Origin: JAAELZ01 sp965223465
GTDB taxonomy: Bacteria; Pseudomonadota; Gammaproteobacteria; Arenicellales; Poriferihabitantaceae
Direction: 5' to 3'
Assembly: GCA_965223465.1 (NCBI GenBank)
Contig: OZ245025.1
Coordinates: forward strand, 3,100,001 to 3,164,000
Length of the DNA stretch: 64,000 bases
Under the pieces are notes generated by a model that saw only the letters and a program-made list of their open reading frames with translations, ran no database searches and was not told the DNA's origin. A program made the translations under genes and the position numbers. The first letter of the stretch is position 1; the number at the start of each line of letters is the position of its first letter. Shown one piece after another: positions 53,409-62,749 of this stretch.

Positions 53409-54788
53409 ATGATTAACTCTCGCATTAAAAGCAAGCCTGCTATCGTACCGTATAAAAAAATTGCGGTAATAGGATTTGGGATGACGGGTCAATCCGTGAT
53501 TCATTATTTGAGTGATTCGACCGTTGAACTAATTGCGATGGACACCCGTGAGCTCGCAACAGGCAAACGCGAGCTTAAACGCCTATTTCCCAAAGTTCGG
53601 CTGGTTACTGGAGGGCTGGATCAACATACGCTGGAAACTGCCGATATGGTGGTGGTGAGTCCGGGTGTATCGGTAGACGCGCTGGGGTTACGCAACAAAA
53701 TTGGTCCGCAAACTGAATTAGTTGGTGATATTGAGTTATTCGCGCGTGCTGCTGATGCGCCGATTATTGCGATTACAGGTTCTAATGGAAAAAGTACCGT
53801 AGCAACGTTAGTCGAAACCCTTATTAGCGCGGGTGGTAAAACCGCTTTATTGGGAGGAAACATTGGGGTGCCGGCACTGAGCCTGTTCGAGCAGCCCACC
53901 CCGGATGTTTATGTGCTGGAATTATCCAGTTTTCAACTGGAAACCACATCAAGCCTCACGCCTGAGGTCGCAGTGGTCCTGAATTTGTGTGAAGATCACT
54001 TGGACCGGTACGCATCATACGAAGATTACGTTGATGCCAAAATGCGGATCTATCGAAACACGCGTTATGAAGTGATTAATCGTGATGAGCCATCAGCGCC
54101 ACAAATCACATTGTCAGATTCGCTTAGTTTTGGTTTGGGCGAACCTAAGAACGACCATGAATATGGGATTATTCAGCAAGGTGGTACCAGTTGGTTGGCC
54201 AAAGGTGAGCAAAAGCTGTTGGATGCAAATCGCCTGCACCTCAAAGGCCAGCAGAACTGGTTAAATGTGCTTGCCAGTTTTGCACTGGTTGAACAATTTA
54301 ATATGCCTTTAACCGAACCAATGCTGGATGCGATATGCGAGTTTACTGGCTTGGTTGATCGTTGCGAACAAGTGGCCGATCATGAGGGAGTATTATGGAT
54401 AAATGATTCCAAAGGAACGAACGTTGGCGCAACCTTGGCGGCCATTCAAGGGTTTGACCAACCTAAGATTATGATCATGGGTGGGCAGAGCAAAGGCGCT
54501 GATTTAACCCCACTCGCGCGTAGCATGGATGATTCGGTGCGTGAAGTTATTCTGTTAGGTGAAGATGCCGACAGGCTGGCGCAAGCGTTGGATTTAGTAG
54601 TTAAAACCACTCGGGTAGAAAACCTCCAGCAAGCCACCAAATATGCTAAACAAAAGGCTCGGCCGGGTGATGTAGTGCTATTTTCGCCGGCCTGCGCAAG
54701 TTTTGATATGTTTGAAAACTATGTTGCTCGAGGTGAAGCCTTTCGACAAGCAGTGCGACAAATGGTGCAACAAGAGGCGTCGAAATGA
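53409..54788 (+). CDS. murD: UDP-MurNAc-L-alanine:D-glutamate ligase
   Basis: Second Mur ligase. The 459-residue protein has a Rossmann-like N-terminal domain (KIAVIGFGMTGQSV), the P-loop G124-S-N-G-K-S, the LSSFQLETTSSL region and NDSKGTNVGATLAA. The GTG at 53406 overlapping the mraY stop would add one residue; I use the next ATG. Overlaps ftsW by four bases. Confidence 0.96.
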   Translation: MINSRIKSKPAIVPYKKIAVIGFGMTGQSVIHYLSDSTVELIAMDTRELATGKRELKRLFPKVRLVTGGLDQHTLETADMVVVSPGVSVDALGLRNKIGPQTELVGDIELFARAADAPIIAITGSNGKSTVATLVETLISAGGKTALLGGNIGVPALSLFEQPTPDVYVLELSSFQLETTSSLTPEVAVVLNLCEDHLDRYASYEDYVDAKMRIYRNTRYEVINRDEPSAPQITLSDSLSFGLGEPKNDHEYGIIQQGGTSWLAKGEQKLLDANRLHLKGQQNWLNVLASFALVEQFNMPLTEPMLDAICEFTGLVDRCEQVADHEGVLWINDSKGTNVGATLAAIQGFDQPKIMIMGGQSKGADLTPLARSMDDSVREVILLGEDADRLAQALDLVVKTTRVENLQQATKYAKQKARPGDVVLFSPACASFDMFENYVARGEAFRQAVRQMVQQEASK

Positions 54789-55951
54789 GTCATACCTCAA
54801 TCAGCTATCAGACCGGCCGTCCATTTGACGAACAACCGTTTGATGGTGTGTTAGCGCTCGTGGTTACGTCAATCATATTGCTGGGTTTGGTGATGGTGTT
54901 CTCAGCGGGTGTCGCGGGTAGTGGCTCGAAATTCGAATTACAGATCAGCCATCTGCTCAAACACAGCGTACATATATTAGCGGGCCTTGGGTTGATGGTG
55001 GCGGTAATGTTTGTTCGTCTAGATTGGTTACAAGAGGCTAGCCGGCTGTTGTTGCTGCTTGGGGTGCTGGTATTAGCGGTGTTAATGGTTCCCGGTGTTG
55101 GCTTAGAAGTAAATGGGAGCACGCGTTGGTTTGAGATTGCCGGAGTGCGCATCCAACCAGCCGAGTTGATGAAACTAATTTGTCTGGTATACGTAGCAGA
55201 TTACTATGCGCGTAAACAAAACAGCGTGCACCTATTTAGAGTGGGTGTTCTAAACCTCGGTATCCCGATCGTACTGGTTGGTGTGCTTTTGCTGCTGCAA
55301 CCCGATTTTGGTACCTTGGTGGTGATTATTGCCACCACTGCGGGCTTAATGTTTTTAGCCGGGGTGCCCTTTGGATATTTTATTGCGGTAATAGCGCTCA
55401 CCCTGATGGCCTTAGCTGCGCTCGCGGTGTTTGAGCCGTATCGCATGGATCGATTATTAACCTATCAGGACCCATGGGCAGACCCGTTTAATAAAGGTTT
55501 TCAACTGACCCAGGCGCTTATGGCAGTTGGTCGTGGAGGTTGGTTGGGTTTGGGTTTGGGCAATAGCTTACAAAAACTAAATTACTTGCCACACGCCAAT
55601 AATGATTTTCTGATCGCCATTATTGCTGAGGAATTGGGCGCTGCTGGGGTGATGCTGGTAATGCTATTGTTTAGCCTGTTTTTATGGCGCGCATTTAAGA
55701 TCGCCACCCGTGCCTTGCAATTGGGGCAACGATTTGAAGCGTATCTTGCTTATGGCATTGGCCTGTTAATCGTTTTCAATGCCGGTATCCATATTGGCGT
55801 GAATACGGGTATTTTGCCTACCAAGGGTCTTACTCTTCCTCTGATGAGCGCCGGTGGTTCCAGTATGATTACCAACTTAATAGCGATTGGCTTATTGTTC
55901 GCGGTAGATCGAAAAAGTCGTGCAAAACCGCGTAAGGGGGTGCGCGCATGA
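54785..55951 (+). CDS. ftsW: Septal peptidoglycan polymerase FtsW
   Basis: SEDS-family glycosyltransferase of the divisome, partner of FtsI. The 388 residues hold about ten helices; conserved segments are NGSTRWFEIAGVRIQPAELMKL, LLQPDFGTLVVI, the loop with YQDPWADPFNKGFQLTQALMAVGRGG, and NTGILPTKGLTLPLMSAGGSS. The aspartate of the extracytoplasmic loop expected in SEDS enzymes lies in YQDPW. Confidence 0.96.
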   Translation: MSHTSISYQTGRPFDEQPFDGVLALVVTSIILLGLVMVFSAGVAGSGSKFELQISHLLKHSVHILAGLGLMVAVMFVRLDWLQEASRLLLLLGVLVLAVLMVPGVGLEVNGSTRWFEIAGVRIQPAELMKLICLVYVADYYARKQNSVHLFRVGVLNLGIPIVLVGVLLLLQPDFGTLVVIIATTAGLMFLAGVPFGYFIAVIALTLMALAALAVFEPYRMDRLLTYQDPWADPFNKGFQLTQALMAVGRGGWLGLGLGNSLQKLNYLPHANNDFLIAIIAEELGAAGVMLVMLLFSLFLWRAFKIATRALQLGQRFEAYLAYGIGLLIVFNAGIHIGVNTGILPTKGLTLPLMSAGGSSMITNLIAIGLLFAVDRKSRAKPRKGVRA

Positions 55952-57033
55952 AGACTTTATTGATCATGGCGGGTGGTACCGGTGGGCACGTGATACCCGC
56001 ATTAGCGGTAGCTGAAAACCTGCGCGCGCGTGGTGTCAATATTATCTGGATGGGTACCCGCTTTGGTATTGAACATGAACTGGTGCCAGCAGCAGGAATC
56101 GATCTTAAGCTGGTGCAGGTCAAAGGTATTCGAGGCAGTGGTTTTCTGCGTAAATTAACAGCGCCATTTGTGTTGTTGTTGGCCGCAGCGCAGGCGTTAA
56201 GAATTATCAATTCGTCTAAAGCCAACGCTGTTTTAGGTATGGGTGGCTTTGTTTCTGGGCCAGGTGGGGTCGTTGCGCGTTTGCTCGCCAAACCATTGGT
56301 TTTACATGAGCAAAACGCAATCGCAGGGACGACCAACAAGTTACTCGCCCCCTGGGCCAATCGGGTGTTGACGGGTTTTGCGAAGGTGCCCAATTTGCGT
56401 AAACAAGAGCATATTGGTAACCCCGTGAAAACCAAAATTGTAGCGGTTGAATCACCTGAAACTCGATTAGTTGGCCATGATACGAGTCTCAATGTTTTGA
56501 TCATCGGCGGTAGTCAGGGTGCAATGGTATTTAATCAACAGTTGCCCCAATTGCTCGCCAAACTTCAATCACAATTGCCAAGTGACATGCAGTTGAAGGT
56601 CCATCATCAATGCGGCAAGGGGAATGCGACAGAGGTAAAAAGGCATTATACCGAAGTTTCTCAACCAGCCAAAGTTTCTGAATTTATCGATGATATGGCC
56701 GCAGCTTACCAGTGGTCCGATATTGTCATTTGTCGCGCGGGCGCGATGACCGTCGCCGAAGTTGCGGCTGCAGGTGCGGTTGCTTTATTTGTGCCATTTC
56801 CCTATGCAATCGATGATCATCAGTTTTATAACGCCAAAGCGATGGCCGGTGCTCAAGCAGCAATTTGCGAGCGCCAGGAGGCCTTTCTAACCGGGAAGTG
56901 GACTGGTCAAATCAAAGGGTTGGCGAATAATCGGGATCGTTTGATTCAGATGGCACAAAAAGCCCGAGAATTTGCAAAGCCCGACGCAACCGAGCGAGTG
57001 GCGGATATTTGCATGGAGGTGATGAATGCGTGA
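55948..57033 (+). CDS. murG: Lipid II synthase MurG
   Basis: Membrane-associated GT28 glycosyltransferase that adds GlcNAc to lipid I. The 361-residue protein has the N-terminal glycine loop MAGGTGGHVIPALAVAENL, the second loop LGMGGFVSGPGGVVAR, LHEQNAIAGTTNK, the UDP-GlcNAc region IVICRAGAMTVAEVAAAG and PFPYAIDDHQFYNA. Starts with ATGA overlapping ftsW. Confidence 0.97.
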   Translation: MKTLLIMAGGTGGHVIPALAVAENLRARGVNIIWMGTRFGIEHELVPAAGIDLKLVQVKGIRGSGFLRKLTAPFVLLLAAAQALRIINSSKANAVLGMGGFVSGPGGVVARLLAKPLVLHEQNAIAGTTNKLLAPWANRVLTGFAKVPNLRKQEHIGNPVKTKIVAVESPETRLVGHDTSLNVLIIGGSQGAMVFNQQLPQLLAKLQSQLPSDMQLKVHHQCGKGNATEVKRHYTEVSQPAKVSEFIDDMAAAYQWSDIVICRAGAMTVAEVAAAGAVALFVPFPYAIDDHQFYNAKAMAGAQAAICERQEAFLTGKWTGQIKGLANNRDRLIQMAQKAREFAKPDATERVADICMEVMNA

Positions 57034-58411
57034 ATTCGTCAAACATGTGCATTTTGTCGGCCTGGGTGGAATTGGTATGAGTGGGATCGCCGAAGTTCTA
57101 TTGGAGCAGGGTTATAAAGTTTCTGGTTCTGATATCAGTGATAGTCCGGTGTTGCAGCGTTTGGCGACAAAGGGCGCAACCACTGTGATTGGGCATTTGG
57201 CTGACAATATTTTGGGTACGGATGTGGTTGTCGTGTCTAGCGCGGTTGCCGAAAGTAACCCGGAAGTGTTAGCTGCGCGTCGGCAGAAAATACCGGTTGT
57301 CCCGCGCGCCGAGATGCTGGCTGAATTGATGCGTTTCAAACAAGGTATTGCGATCGCCGGTACCCATGGTAAAACCACGGCGACTAGCTTGGTCTCAGCG
57401 GTTCTCGCGAAAGCTGGCTTAGACCCAACTTTCGTGATCGGTGGCATTGTCGCAAGCGAAGCTTCCAATGCGCGTTTAGGCAAAGGCGAAATTTTAGTTG
57501 CCGAAGCGGATGAAAGTGATGCCTCATTTTTGCATCTAACACCCACTATTGCCGCGATAACCAACATTGATGCTGACCATATGGAAACCTATGGTAATAG
57601 CTTCGACCAGCTCAAACAAACCTTTATTCAGTTCATTCATACCTTGCCTTTTTATGGCTTGGCTATTTTGTGCTTTGATGATCCAGTGATTCGCGATATT
57701 GCCGATCAGTTTAACCGTCGCATTGTTAGTTATGGGATGCGTGATGGGGTTGATATCCAGGCAGTTAACGTACGCCAACAGGGTTTGAACACACAGTTCG
57801 AAGTAGTGCGTTTTGGGCAAGAAATCGGGCAGTTTATGCTCGCCATGCCAGGTGAGCATAATGTGTTGAATGCGCTGGTTGCGATTTCAGTCGCGGCTCA
57901 ACTCGGCGTAGACGACGAAGCTGTTAAACAAGCGCTAGAAGTGTTTACCGGCGTGGGGCGCCGGTTTGAAAAACTGGGGGTAGTTACGCTGGCCAAGGGT
58001 GGACAGGCGGAAGTTATTGATGATTACGCCCATCACCCACGCGAGTTATCTGCAACTTTATCGGCGAGTAAGTCAGTGTGGCCAGAGCGTCGAATCGTAT
58101 GCCTGTTTCAGCCACATCGCTACAGTCGGACTCAGGCACTGCTTGATGATTTTGCTCAGGTGCTGAGCACGCAACCTAATTTATTATTATTAGAGGTTTA
58201 TCCCGCGGGTGAGCAGCCGATTGAGGCGGCGGACAGTCGTGCGCTCGCCCAAGCAATCCGAGCGCGGGGGGGCGAGGCGGTGCTCATTCAGGATTTTGAT
58301 CAGGCCAATACGGTGTTAGCACACCAGTTGCACGATGGAGATGTATTGCTGTGCCTAGGAGCAGGAGATATTGGCCGTTATGCCCGCACCTTGGTGCAGG
58401 AGGAATTATGA
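57026..58411 (+). CDS. murC: UDP-MurNAc:L-alanine ligase
   Basis: First Mur ligase. The 461-residue protein has the N-terminal HFVGLGGIGMSGIAEVLL, ATP loop G112-T-H-G-K-T, LVAEADESDASFLHL and the C-terminal DDYAHHPRELSATL. Overlaps murG by eight bases and murB by four. Confidence 0.97.
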   Translation: MREFVKHVHFVGLGGIGMSGIAEVLLEQGYKVSGSDISDSPVLQRLATKGATTVIGHLADNILGTDVVVVSSAVAESNPEVLAARRQKIPVVPRAEMLAELMRFKQGIAIAGTHGKTTATSLVSAVLAKAGLDPTFVIGGIVASEASNARLGKGEILVAEADESDASFLHLTPTIAAITNIDADHMETYGNSFDQLKQTFIQFIHTLPFYGLAILCFDDPVIRDIADQFNRRIVSYGMRDGVDIQAVNVRQQGLNTQFEVVRFGQEIGQFMLAMPGEHNVLNALVAISVAAQLGVDDEAVKQALEVFTGVGRRFEKLGVVTLAKGGQAEVIDDYAHHPRELSATLSASKSVWPERRIVCLFQPHRYSRTQALLDDFAQVLSTQPNLLLLEVYPAGEQPIEAADSRALAQAIRARGGEAVLIQDFDQANTVLAHQLHDGDVLLCLGAGDIGRYARTLVQEEL

Positions 58412-59358
58412 TTACCAGCACCATGGAGCGCTCCCTGGAAAGTCACCTTGAAGGGTTAGAAGGTCAGCTTTTATATGATGAGCCCATGAAAAAGCATACC
58501 ACCTGGCGGGTTGGGGGTCATGCTGACATGTATTTTATGCCAAAAGATAAGGCGGCTTTGGTACAGCTAATGTGCCAATTACCCGGGAATATCCCAGTTT
58601 TCTGGTTCGGTTTGGGTAGTAATTTACTGGTTCGTGATGGGGGTATCCGTGGAATGGTGATCTGTACGCTCAAGGGACTGGGGGTAATTGAGCGTAAAAA
58701 TGACAACACAGTATACGCGCAGGCCGGTGTTCCCAGTGCAAAACTGGCGAGATATTGTGCGCGCCATGGTTTGGAAGGCGCTGAATTTTTGGCAGGCATC
58801 CCGGGTAGTTTTGGCGGTGCAGTAGTGATGAATGCAGGTGCTTACGGAGGTGATACTTGGTCATTAGTCAAGCGCATTGAGTGTTTGGACCGCGATGGAA
58901 ATATCCGCTGGTACGACAAAAATCAAATTGAGCACGCTTATCGGCATGTGGTACTACCTAAACATAGCTGGGTGGTAGGTGCCGAGATAAAGCTGACCTC
59001 AATTAGTGGGCTGGATTTGGCACGACGTATTCGGGAGTTGTTAAAAACCCGTGGCATCTCGCAACCTGTGCAGACCGCAAATGCGGGGTCGGTGTTTAAG
59101 AATCCTAAAAATGATCATGCAGCGCGGTTGCTGGAACGCGCAGGGATGAAAGGGAAAAGTGTAGGGGGTGCCCATTATTCCGAAAAACACGCAAACTTTA
59201 TTATTAATGATGGAACCGCGACTGCGCTCGATATTGAATCATTGATCGAGAAGGGCCAAAAAGAGGTCATAGATCAATTTGATATTAGCCTGGAGTGCGA
59301 AGTTCGTGTAATTGGCCAGCATCTTGAGGGCGCCGCTATGGAGGCCAGAGATGTCTAA
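58408..59358 (+). CDS. murB: UDP-N-acetylenolpyruvoylglucosamine reductase
   Basis: FAD enzyme making UDP-MurNAc. The 316-residue protein has KKHTTWRVGGHADMY, the FAD-binding FGLGSNLLVRDGG, AGIPGSFGGAVVMNAGAYGG and the active serine/glutamate regions GGAHYSEKHANFIIN and ECEVRVIG, typical of the short (type II) MurB. True start is the ATG at 58408 overlapping the murC stop. It is followed directly by ftsQ; the ddl gene expected here is missing. Confidence 0.96.
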   Translation: MITSTMERSLESHLEGLEGQLLYDEPMKKHTTWRVGGHADMYFMPKDKAALVQLMCQLPGNIPVFWFGLGSNLLVRDGGIRGMVICTLKGLGVIERKNDNTVYAQAGVPSAKLARYCARHGLEGAEFLAGIPGSFGGAVVMNAGAYGGDTWSLVKRIECLDRDGNIRWYDKNQIEHAYRHVVLPKHSWVVGAEIKLTSISGLDLARRIRELLKTRGISQPVQTANAGSVFKNPKNDHAARLLERAGMKGKSVGGAHYSEKHANFIINDGTATALDIESLIEKGQKEVIDQFDISLECEVRVIGQHLEGAAMEARDV

Positions 59359-60151
59359 GCAAATCGAAATGGGTCCGGTGACACCTCCCTTACCAGAGTT
59401 TGAGTTTAAAACCAAATTTTGGTTTAGCCTGATTGGTTTGATAGGTGTATTGTTATTAGGTGCGACGTTGGTTGCGGATCAGCTATATCGCCCTGAGCAA
59501 TTTAATATCAGCAAGATTTCGTTGACGGGTGATGCAGCCCATGTGGATCGTGAGGCGCTTAAACAATCGGTGATCGCCGCAGTAGATGGGAATTATTTTT
59601 CACTCAATAGTAAAAAAATTATTGATGTTGTGCAGGCATTACCTTGGGTAGAAAAAGTGCGCCTGCGTCGACGTTGGCCAGCAACGCTGATGATCGATAT
59701 TGAGGAATATCAACCCGTTGCGATATGGGGAGAGGAGCGCTGGTTAACGACTACCGGTAAGTTGGTGAAGTTGCCCCTACCGAAAAACGTTGTCTTACCG
59801 CATTTGAACGCACCCAGCCATGAAGTACACACGGTGTGGCCAAAATATAAACAGTGGTCAGCTAAGTTCGCGCGTCAGGGCTTACGCCTGCAGAGCATGA
59901 CACTAAGCAAACAGCACTTGTATACCTTGCAACTTGAATACACCAGCCCGATGGAAAGTGCGCTCACGGGATTTGAAATGGTTTTGGCTGAGTCGAACGC
60001 CGAGCAACAAATTGACGCATTTTTATCCAGCTATCAACAGTCTCTAATTGACGCCCCCGGGCAGATCAAGACTGTTGATTTACGTTATCCAAGTGGTTTT
60101 TCTGTGAGTCGGCACGCACCAGAAGAAATCGCTCAGGCAGCTCCAAACTAA
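59351..60151 (+). CDS. ftsQ: Cell division protein FtsQ
   Basis: Bitopic divisome scaffold. The 266-residue protein has a cytoplasmic tail, one helix (about 27-44), a POTRA domain starting FNISKISLTGDAAHVDREAL, and the FtsQ/DivIB core with LPWVEKVRLRRRWPATLMIDIEEYQPVAIWGE. I use the ATG at 59351, which overlaps the murB end by eight bases, over the longer frame from 59312. Confidence 0.94.
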   Translation: MSKQIEMGPVTPPLPEFEFKTKFWFSLIGLIGVLLLGATLVADQLYRPEQFNISKISLTGDAAHVDREALKQSVIAAVDGNYFSLNSKKIIDVVQALPWVEKVRLRRRWPATLMIDIEEYQPVAIWGEERWLTTTGKLVKLPLPKNVVLPHLNAPSHEVHTVWPKYKQWSAKFARQGLRLQSMTLSKQHLYTLQLEYTSPMESALTGFEMVLAESNAEQQIDAFLSSYQQSLIDAPGQIKTVDLRYPSGFSVSRHAPEEIAQAAPN

Positions 60152-60170
60152 TGCAGTGATTATTTAGAAA

Positions 60171-61403
60171 ATGGTAAAGAAATCAGATAGTAACCTTATT
60201 GTCGGATTGGATATTGGCACTTCGAAAGTGCTGGCCATCGTCGCTGAGGTAAATGATGAGGGGACACTCGAAATCATCGGGGTAGGACATCACCCCGCCA
60301 AAGGGCTGCGTCGGGGTGTGGTGGCAGATATCGAATCAACCGTTTCGTCAATACAGCGCGCAGTAGAAGAAGCCGAATTAATGGCTGGGTGCCAGATTTT
60401 CTCGGTGTACGCTGGCATCGCTGGTGCGCATATCAACAGCTTCAATTCACATGGCGTGGTGGCAATACGCGATGGTGAAGTCAAGCAAGATGATATCAAT
60501 CGGGTGCTGGAAGCGGCGCAAGCGATGGCCATTCCAAATGATCAGAAAATCCTGCATGTGTTACCCCAGGAGTACGTGATTGACGGGCAGGATGAAATAA
60601 CCGAACCAATTGGAATGTGCGGCGTGCGTCTGGAGGCCAAGGTGCACATCATCACCGGGGCGGTGAGTGCTGCGCAGAATATCGTGAAATGTATTAAGCG
60701 TTGCGGGCTCGAGGTGGATGACATTATTTTAGAGCAGCTGGCATCCAGTGAATCCGTATTGACCGACGACGAACGTAATCTAGGGGTGTGCATGGTTGAC
60801 ATCGGCGGTGGTACGACCGATATCGCGGTATTTCAGCATGGCACGATTAAGCACACTTCTGTGATCCCGATTGCTGGAGATCAAGTTACCAATGATATCG
60901 CCATTGCTATCCAAACACCGACCCAGGCAGCGGAAGAGCTGAAGAAAAAGTATGGTTGCGCACTTGCCAATCAGGTTGGTGAGACCGAAAGCATCGATGC
61001 GCCGAGTATAGGTGGCAAACCAAGCCGTAAATTATTACGCCACAACTTGGCTGAAGTCATTGAGCCGCGTATGGAAGAAATATTTGTATTGGCGCAATCA
61101 GAGCTACGTCGCAGCGGATTCGAAGGGATAGTGACTTCGATCGTCATTACCGGTGGTAGCGCAAAAATAGAAGCGGCGGTTGATCTCGCCGAGGAAGTGT
61201 TCCATATGCCGGTTCGTTTAGGCTTACCAAATTACGAGGGTAGCCTGAGCGAAATGGTATTGAACCCAATCTTTGCAACTAGCACAGGATTGGTCAAGTT
61301 TGGCCACCGAGGAATCGGGCGAGTTAAATCTAGTGAGAAAAAAGCGAGTACTTTTAGCGAAGTTCTCGCACGGATGAAGAGTTGGTTTAAAGGGAGTTTT
61401 TAG
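60171..61403 (+). CDS. ftsA: Cell division protein FtsA
   Basis: Actin-like protein that tethers FtsZ to the membrane. The 410-residue protein has VGLDIGTSKVLAIVAEV (phosphate 1), the SHUAL/1C region with SGDEK-like sequences, the central DIGGGTTDIAVFQ, TGGSAKIEA, and the C-terminal amphipathic membrane helix ARMKSWFKGSF. Starts 19 bases after ftsQ; no ddl between. Confidence 0.96.
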   Translation: MVKKSDSNLIVGLDIGTSKVLAIVAEVNDEGTLEIIGVGHHPAKGLRRGVVADIESTVSSIQRAVEEAELMAGCQIFSVYAGIAGAHINSFNSHGVVAIRDGEVKQDDINRVLEAAQAMAIPNDQKILHVLPQEYVIDGQDEITEPIGMCGVRLEAKVHIITGAVSAAQNIVKCIKRCGLEVDDIILEQLASSESVLTDDERNLGVCMVDIGGGTTDIAVFQHGTIKHTSVIPIAGDQVTNDIAIAIQTPTQAAEELKKKYGCALANQVGETESIDAPSIGGKPSRKLLRHNLAEVIEPRMEEIFVLAQSELRRSGFEGIVTSIVITGGSAKIEAAVDLAEEVFHMPVRLGLPNYEGSLSEMVLNPIFATSTGLVKFGHRGIGRVKSSEKKASTFSEVLARMKSWFKGSF

Positions 61404-61407
61404 TGTT

Positions 61408-61424
61408 TTATCAAATTTTGATAA
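61408..61424. repeat. 17-base near-perfect palindrome between ftsA and ftsZ
   Basis: TTATCAAA (61408-61415), centre T, TTTGATAA (61417-61424): perfect 8-bp arms around one base. It begins five bases after the ftsA stop and 33 bases before the ftsZ ATG. Confidence 0.55.
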
Positions 61425-61457
61425 GCGTAAATTTTGTGGCAAAAGCAGAGGTAAAAA

Positions 61458-62663
61458 ATGTTTGAATTGTTAGATGCAAGCGGCTCGAAAGCCGAAATTA
61501 AAGTAATAGGCGTCGGTGGCGGTGGTGGTAATGCTGTCGATCATATGATGAAAACCAATATTGAAGGGGTCGATTTTATCAACGCAAATACCGACGCTCA
61601 GGTGTTGGATACGTCCACCGCCGAAACCACCCTGCAATTGGGAGAGAACCTGACCAAAGGTCTGGGTGCGGGCGCCAGCCCAGATATCGGGCGCCAGGCG
61701 GCGATGGAAGACCGTGATCGTATCGCTGAAGCGATTGATGGCGCAGATATGATTTTTATCACCGCGGGTATGGGCGGAGGTACCGGTACCGGTGCTGCAC
61801 CGGTGGTGGCCGAACTAGCCAAAGAAAAAGGTATATTAACGGTCGCCGTGGTGACTCTTCCATTTGAGTTTGAAGGTAAGGTGCGTATGCAATTGGCGGA
61901 ACAAGGCATAAGTGATCTGGAAGACCAGGTTGACTCCTTAATTACCATTCCCAACGAGCGTGTACTGGAGCACATGGGGGGTGATGCCACTATGGTTGAA
62001 GCTTTTGCTGAAGCGAACCAGGTACTGCAAAATGCGGTTCAGGGAATTTCTGAGTTGATTACCCGTCCGGGCATGATTAACGTCGATTTTGCGGATGTTA
62101 AAACGGTTATGTCAGAAATGGGGATGGCAATGATGGGATCAGCTTCCGCGATTGGGGCGAATCGTGCTGAAGAGGCGGCTGAAAAAGCGATTTCCAGCCC
62201 GTTGTTGGAGGATACCGATTTACATGGTGCTAAAGGCCTGCTCGTGAATATTACGTCTGGACCAGATCTGACCATTGGTGAATTTTCCAAGATTGGTAAG
62301 ATGATGCATGAATTTGTCGGTGATGATGCGGTCGTGGTGGTAGGTTCTGCCATCGACCCGGAAATGCAAGGCGAATTGCGTGTTACCATGGTCGCCACCG
62401 GTTTGGGTGATGTTGAGGAAGTCAAGCAGGCACCCGCTACACCAAAACTGGAAACTCCTGCGGTTGAGCCAGTTCGTAATACTGCAAAGCCTGATTTTAG
62501 TCAACCAAGGGTGGGTGAAACTGGCCAGCGCCAGACCGATTTTATTCCACCTGCTCCCTCAAGAGGCAGCTACGATGGAGGTGCGCGGGTTGCAGGCGGA
62601 ACGCAGATAGATTATTCGGATTTAGATGTGCCTGCGTTTATTCGAAATCAACAAGCAGACTAA
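61458..62663 (+). CDS. ftsZ: Cell division GTPase FtsZ
   Basis: Tubulin homologue that forms the Z ring. The 401-residue protein has VIGVGGGGGNAVDHM, the tubulin signature GMGGGTGTGAAP (about 107-118), the T7-loop NVDFADVKTVM, and the C-terminal conserved peptide DLDVPAFIRNQQ that binds FtsA and ZipA, after a variable linker. A GAGGT site precedes the ATG. lpxC, often next, is absent. Confidence 0.98.
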   Translation: MFELLDASGSKAEIKVIGVGGGGGNAVDHMMKTNIEGVDFINANTDAQVLDTSTAETTLQLGENLTKGLGAGASPDIGRQAAMEDRDRIAEAIDGADMIFITAGMGGGTGTGAAPVVAELAKEKGILTVAVVTLPFEFEGKVRMQLAEQGISDLEDQVDSLITIPNERVLEHMGGDATMVEAFAEANQVLQNAVQGISELITRPGMINVDFADVKTVMSEMGMAMMGSASAIGANRAEEAAEKAISSPLLEDTDLHGAKGLLVNITSGPDLTIGEFSKIGKMMHEFVGDDAVVVVGSAIDPEMQGELRVTMVATGLGDVEEVKQAPATPKLETPAVEPVRNTAKPDFSQPRVGETGQRQTDFIPPAPSRGSYDGGARVAGGTQIDYSDLDVPAFIRNQQAD

Positions 62664-62678
62664 CAGTTTGCTATGAAG

Positions 62679-62736
62679 ACACCTGCAGTGTGTTAATTCT
62701 CTGCATGCCACGCAGGCTGCAGGTGTTCTTGCTTGT
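62679..62736 (+). terminator. Probable terminator of the dcw cluster
   Basis: ACACCTGCAG (62679-62688) and CTGCAGGTGT (62717-62726) form a 10-bp perfect stem with a 28-base loop, followed by a T-rich stretch ending TTTT. The long loop makes it weaker than usual, but its place between convergent genes fits. Confidence 0.6.
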
Positions 62737-62749
62737 TTTGTAGATTGGG

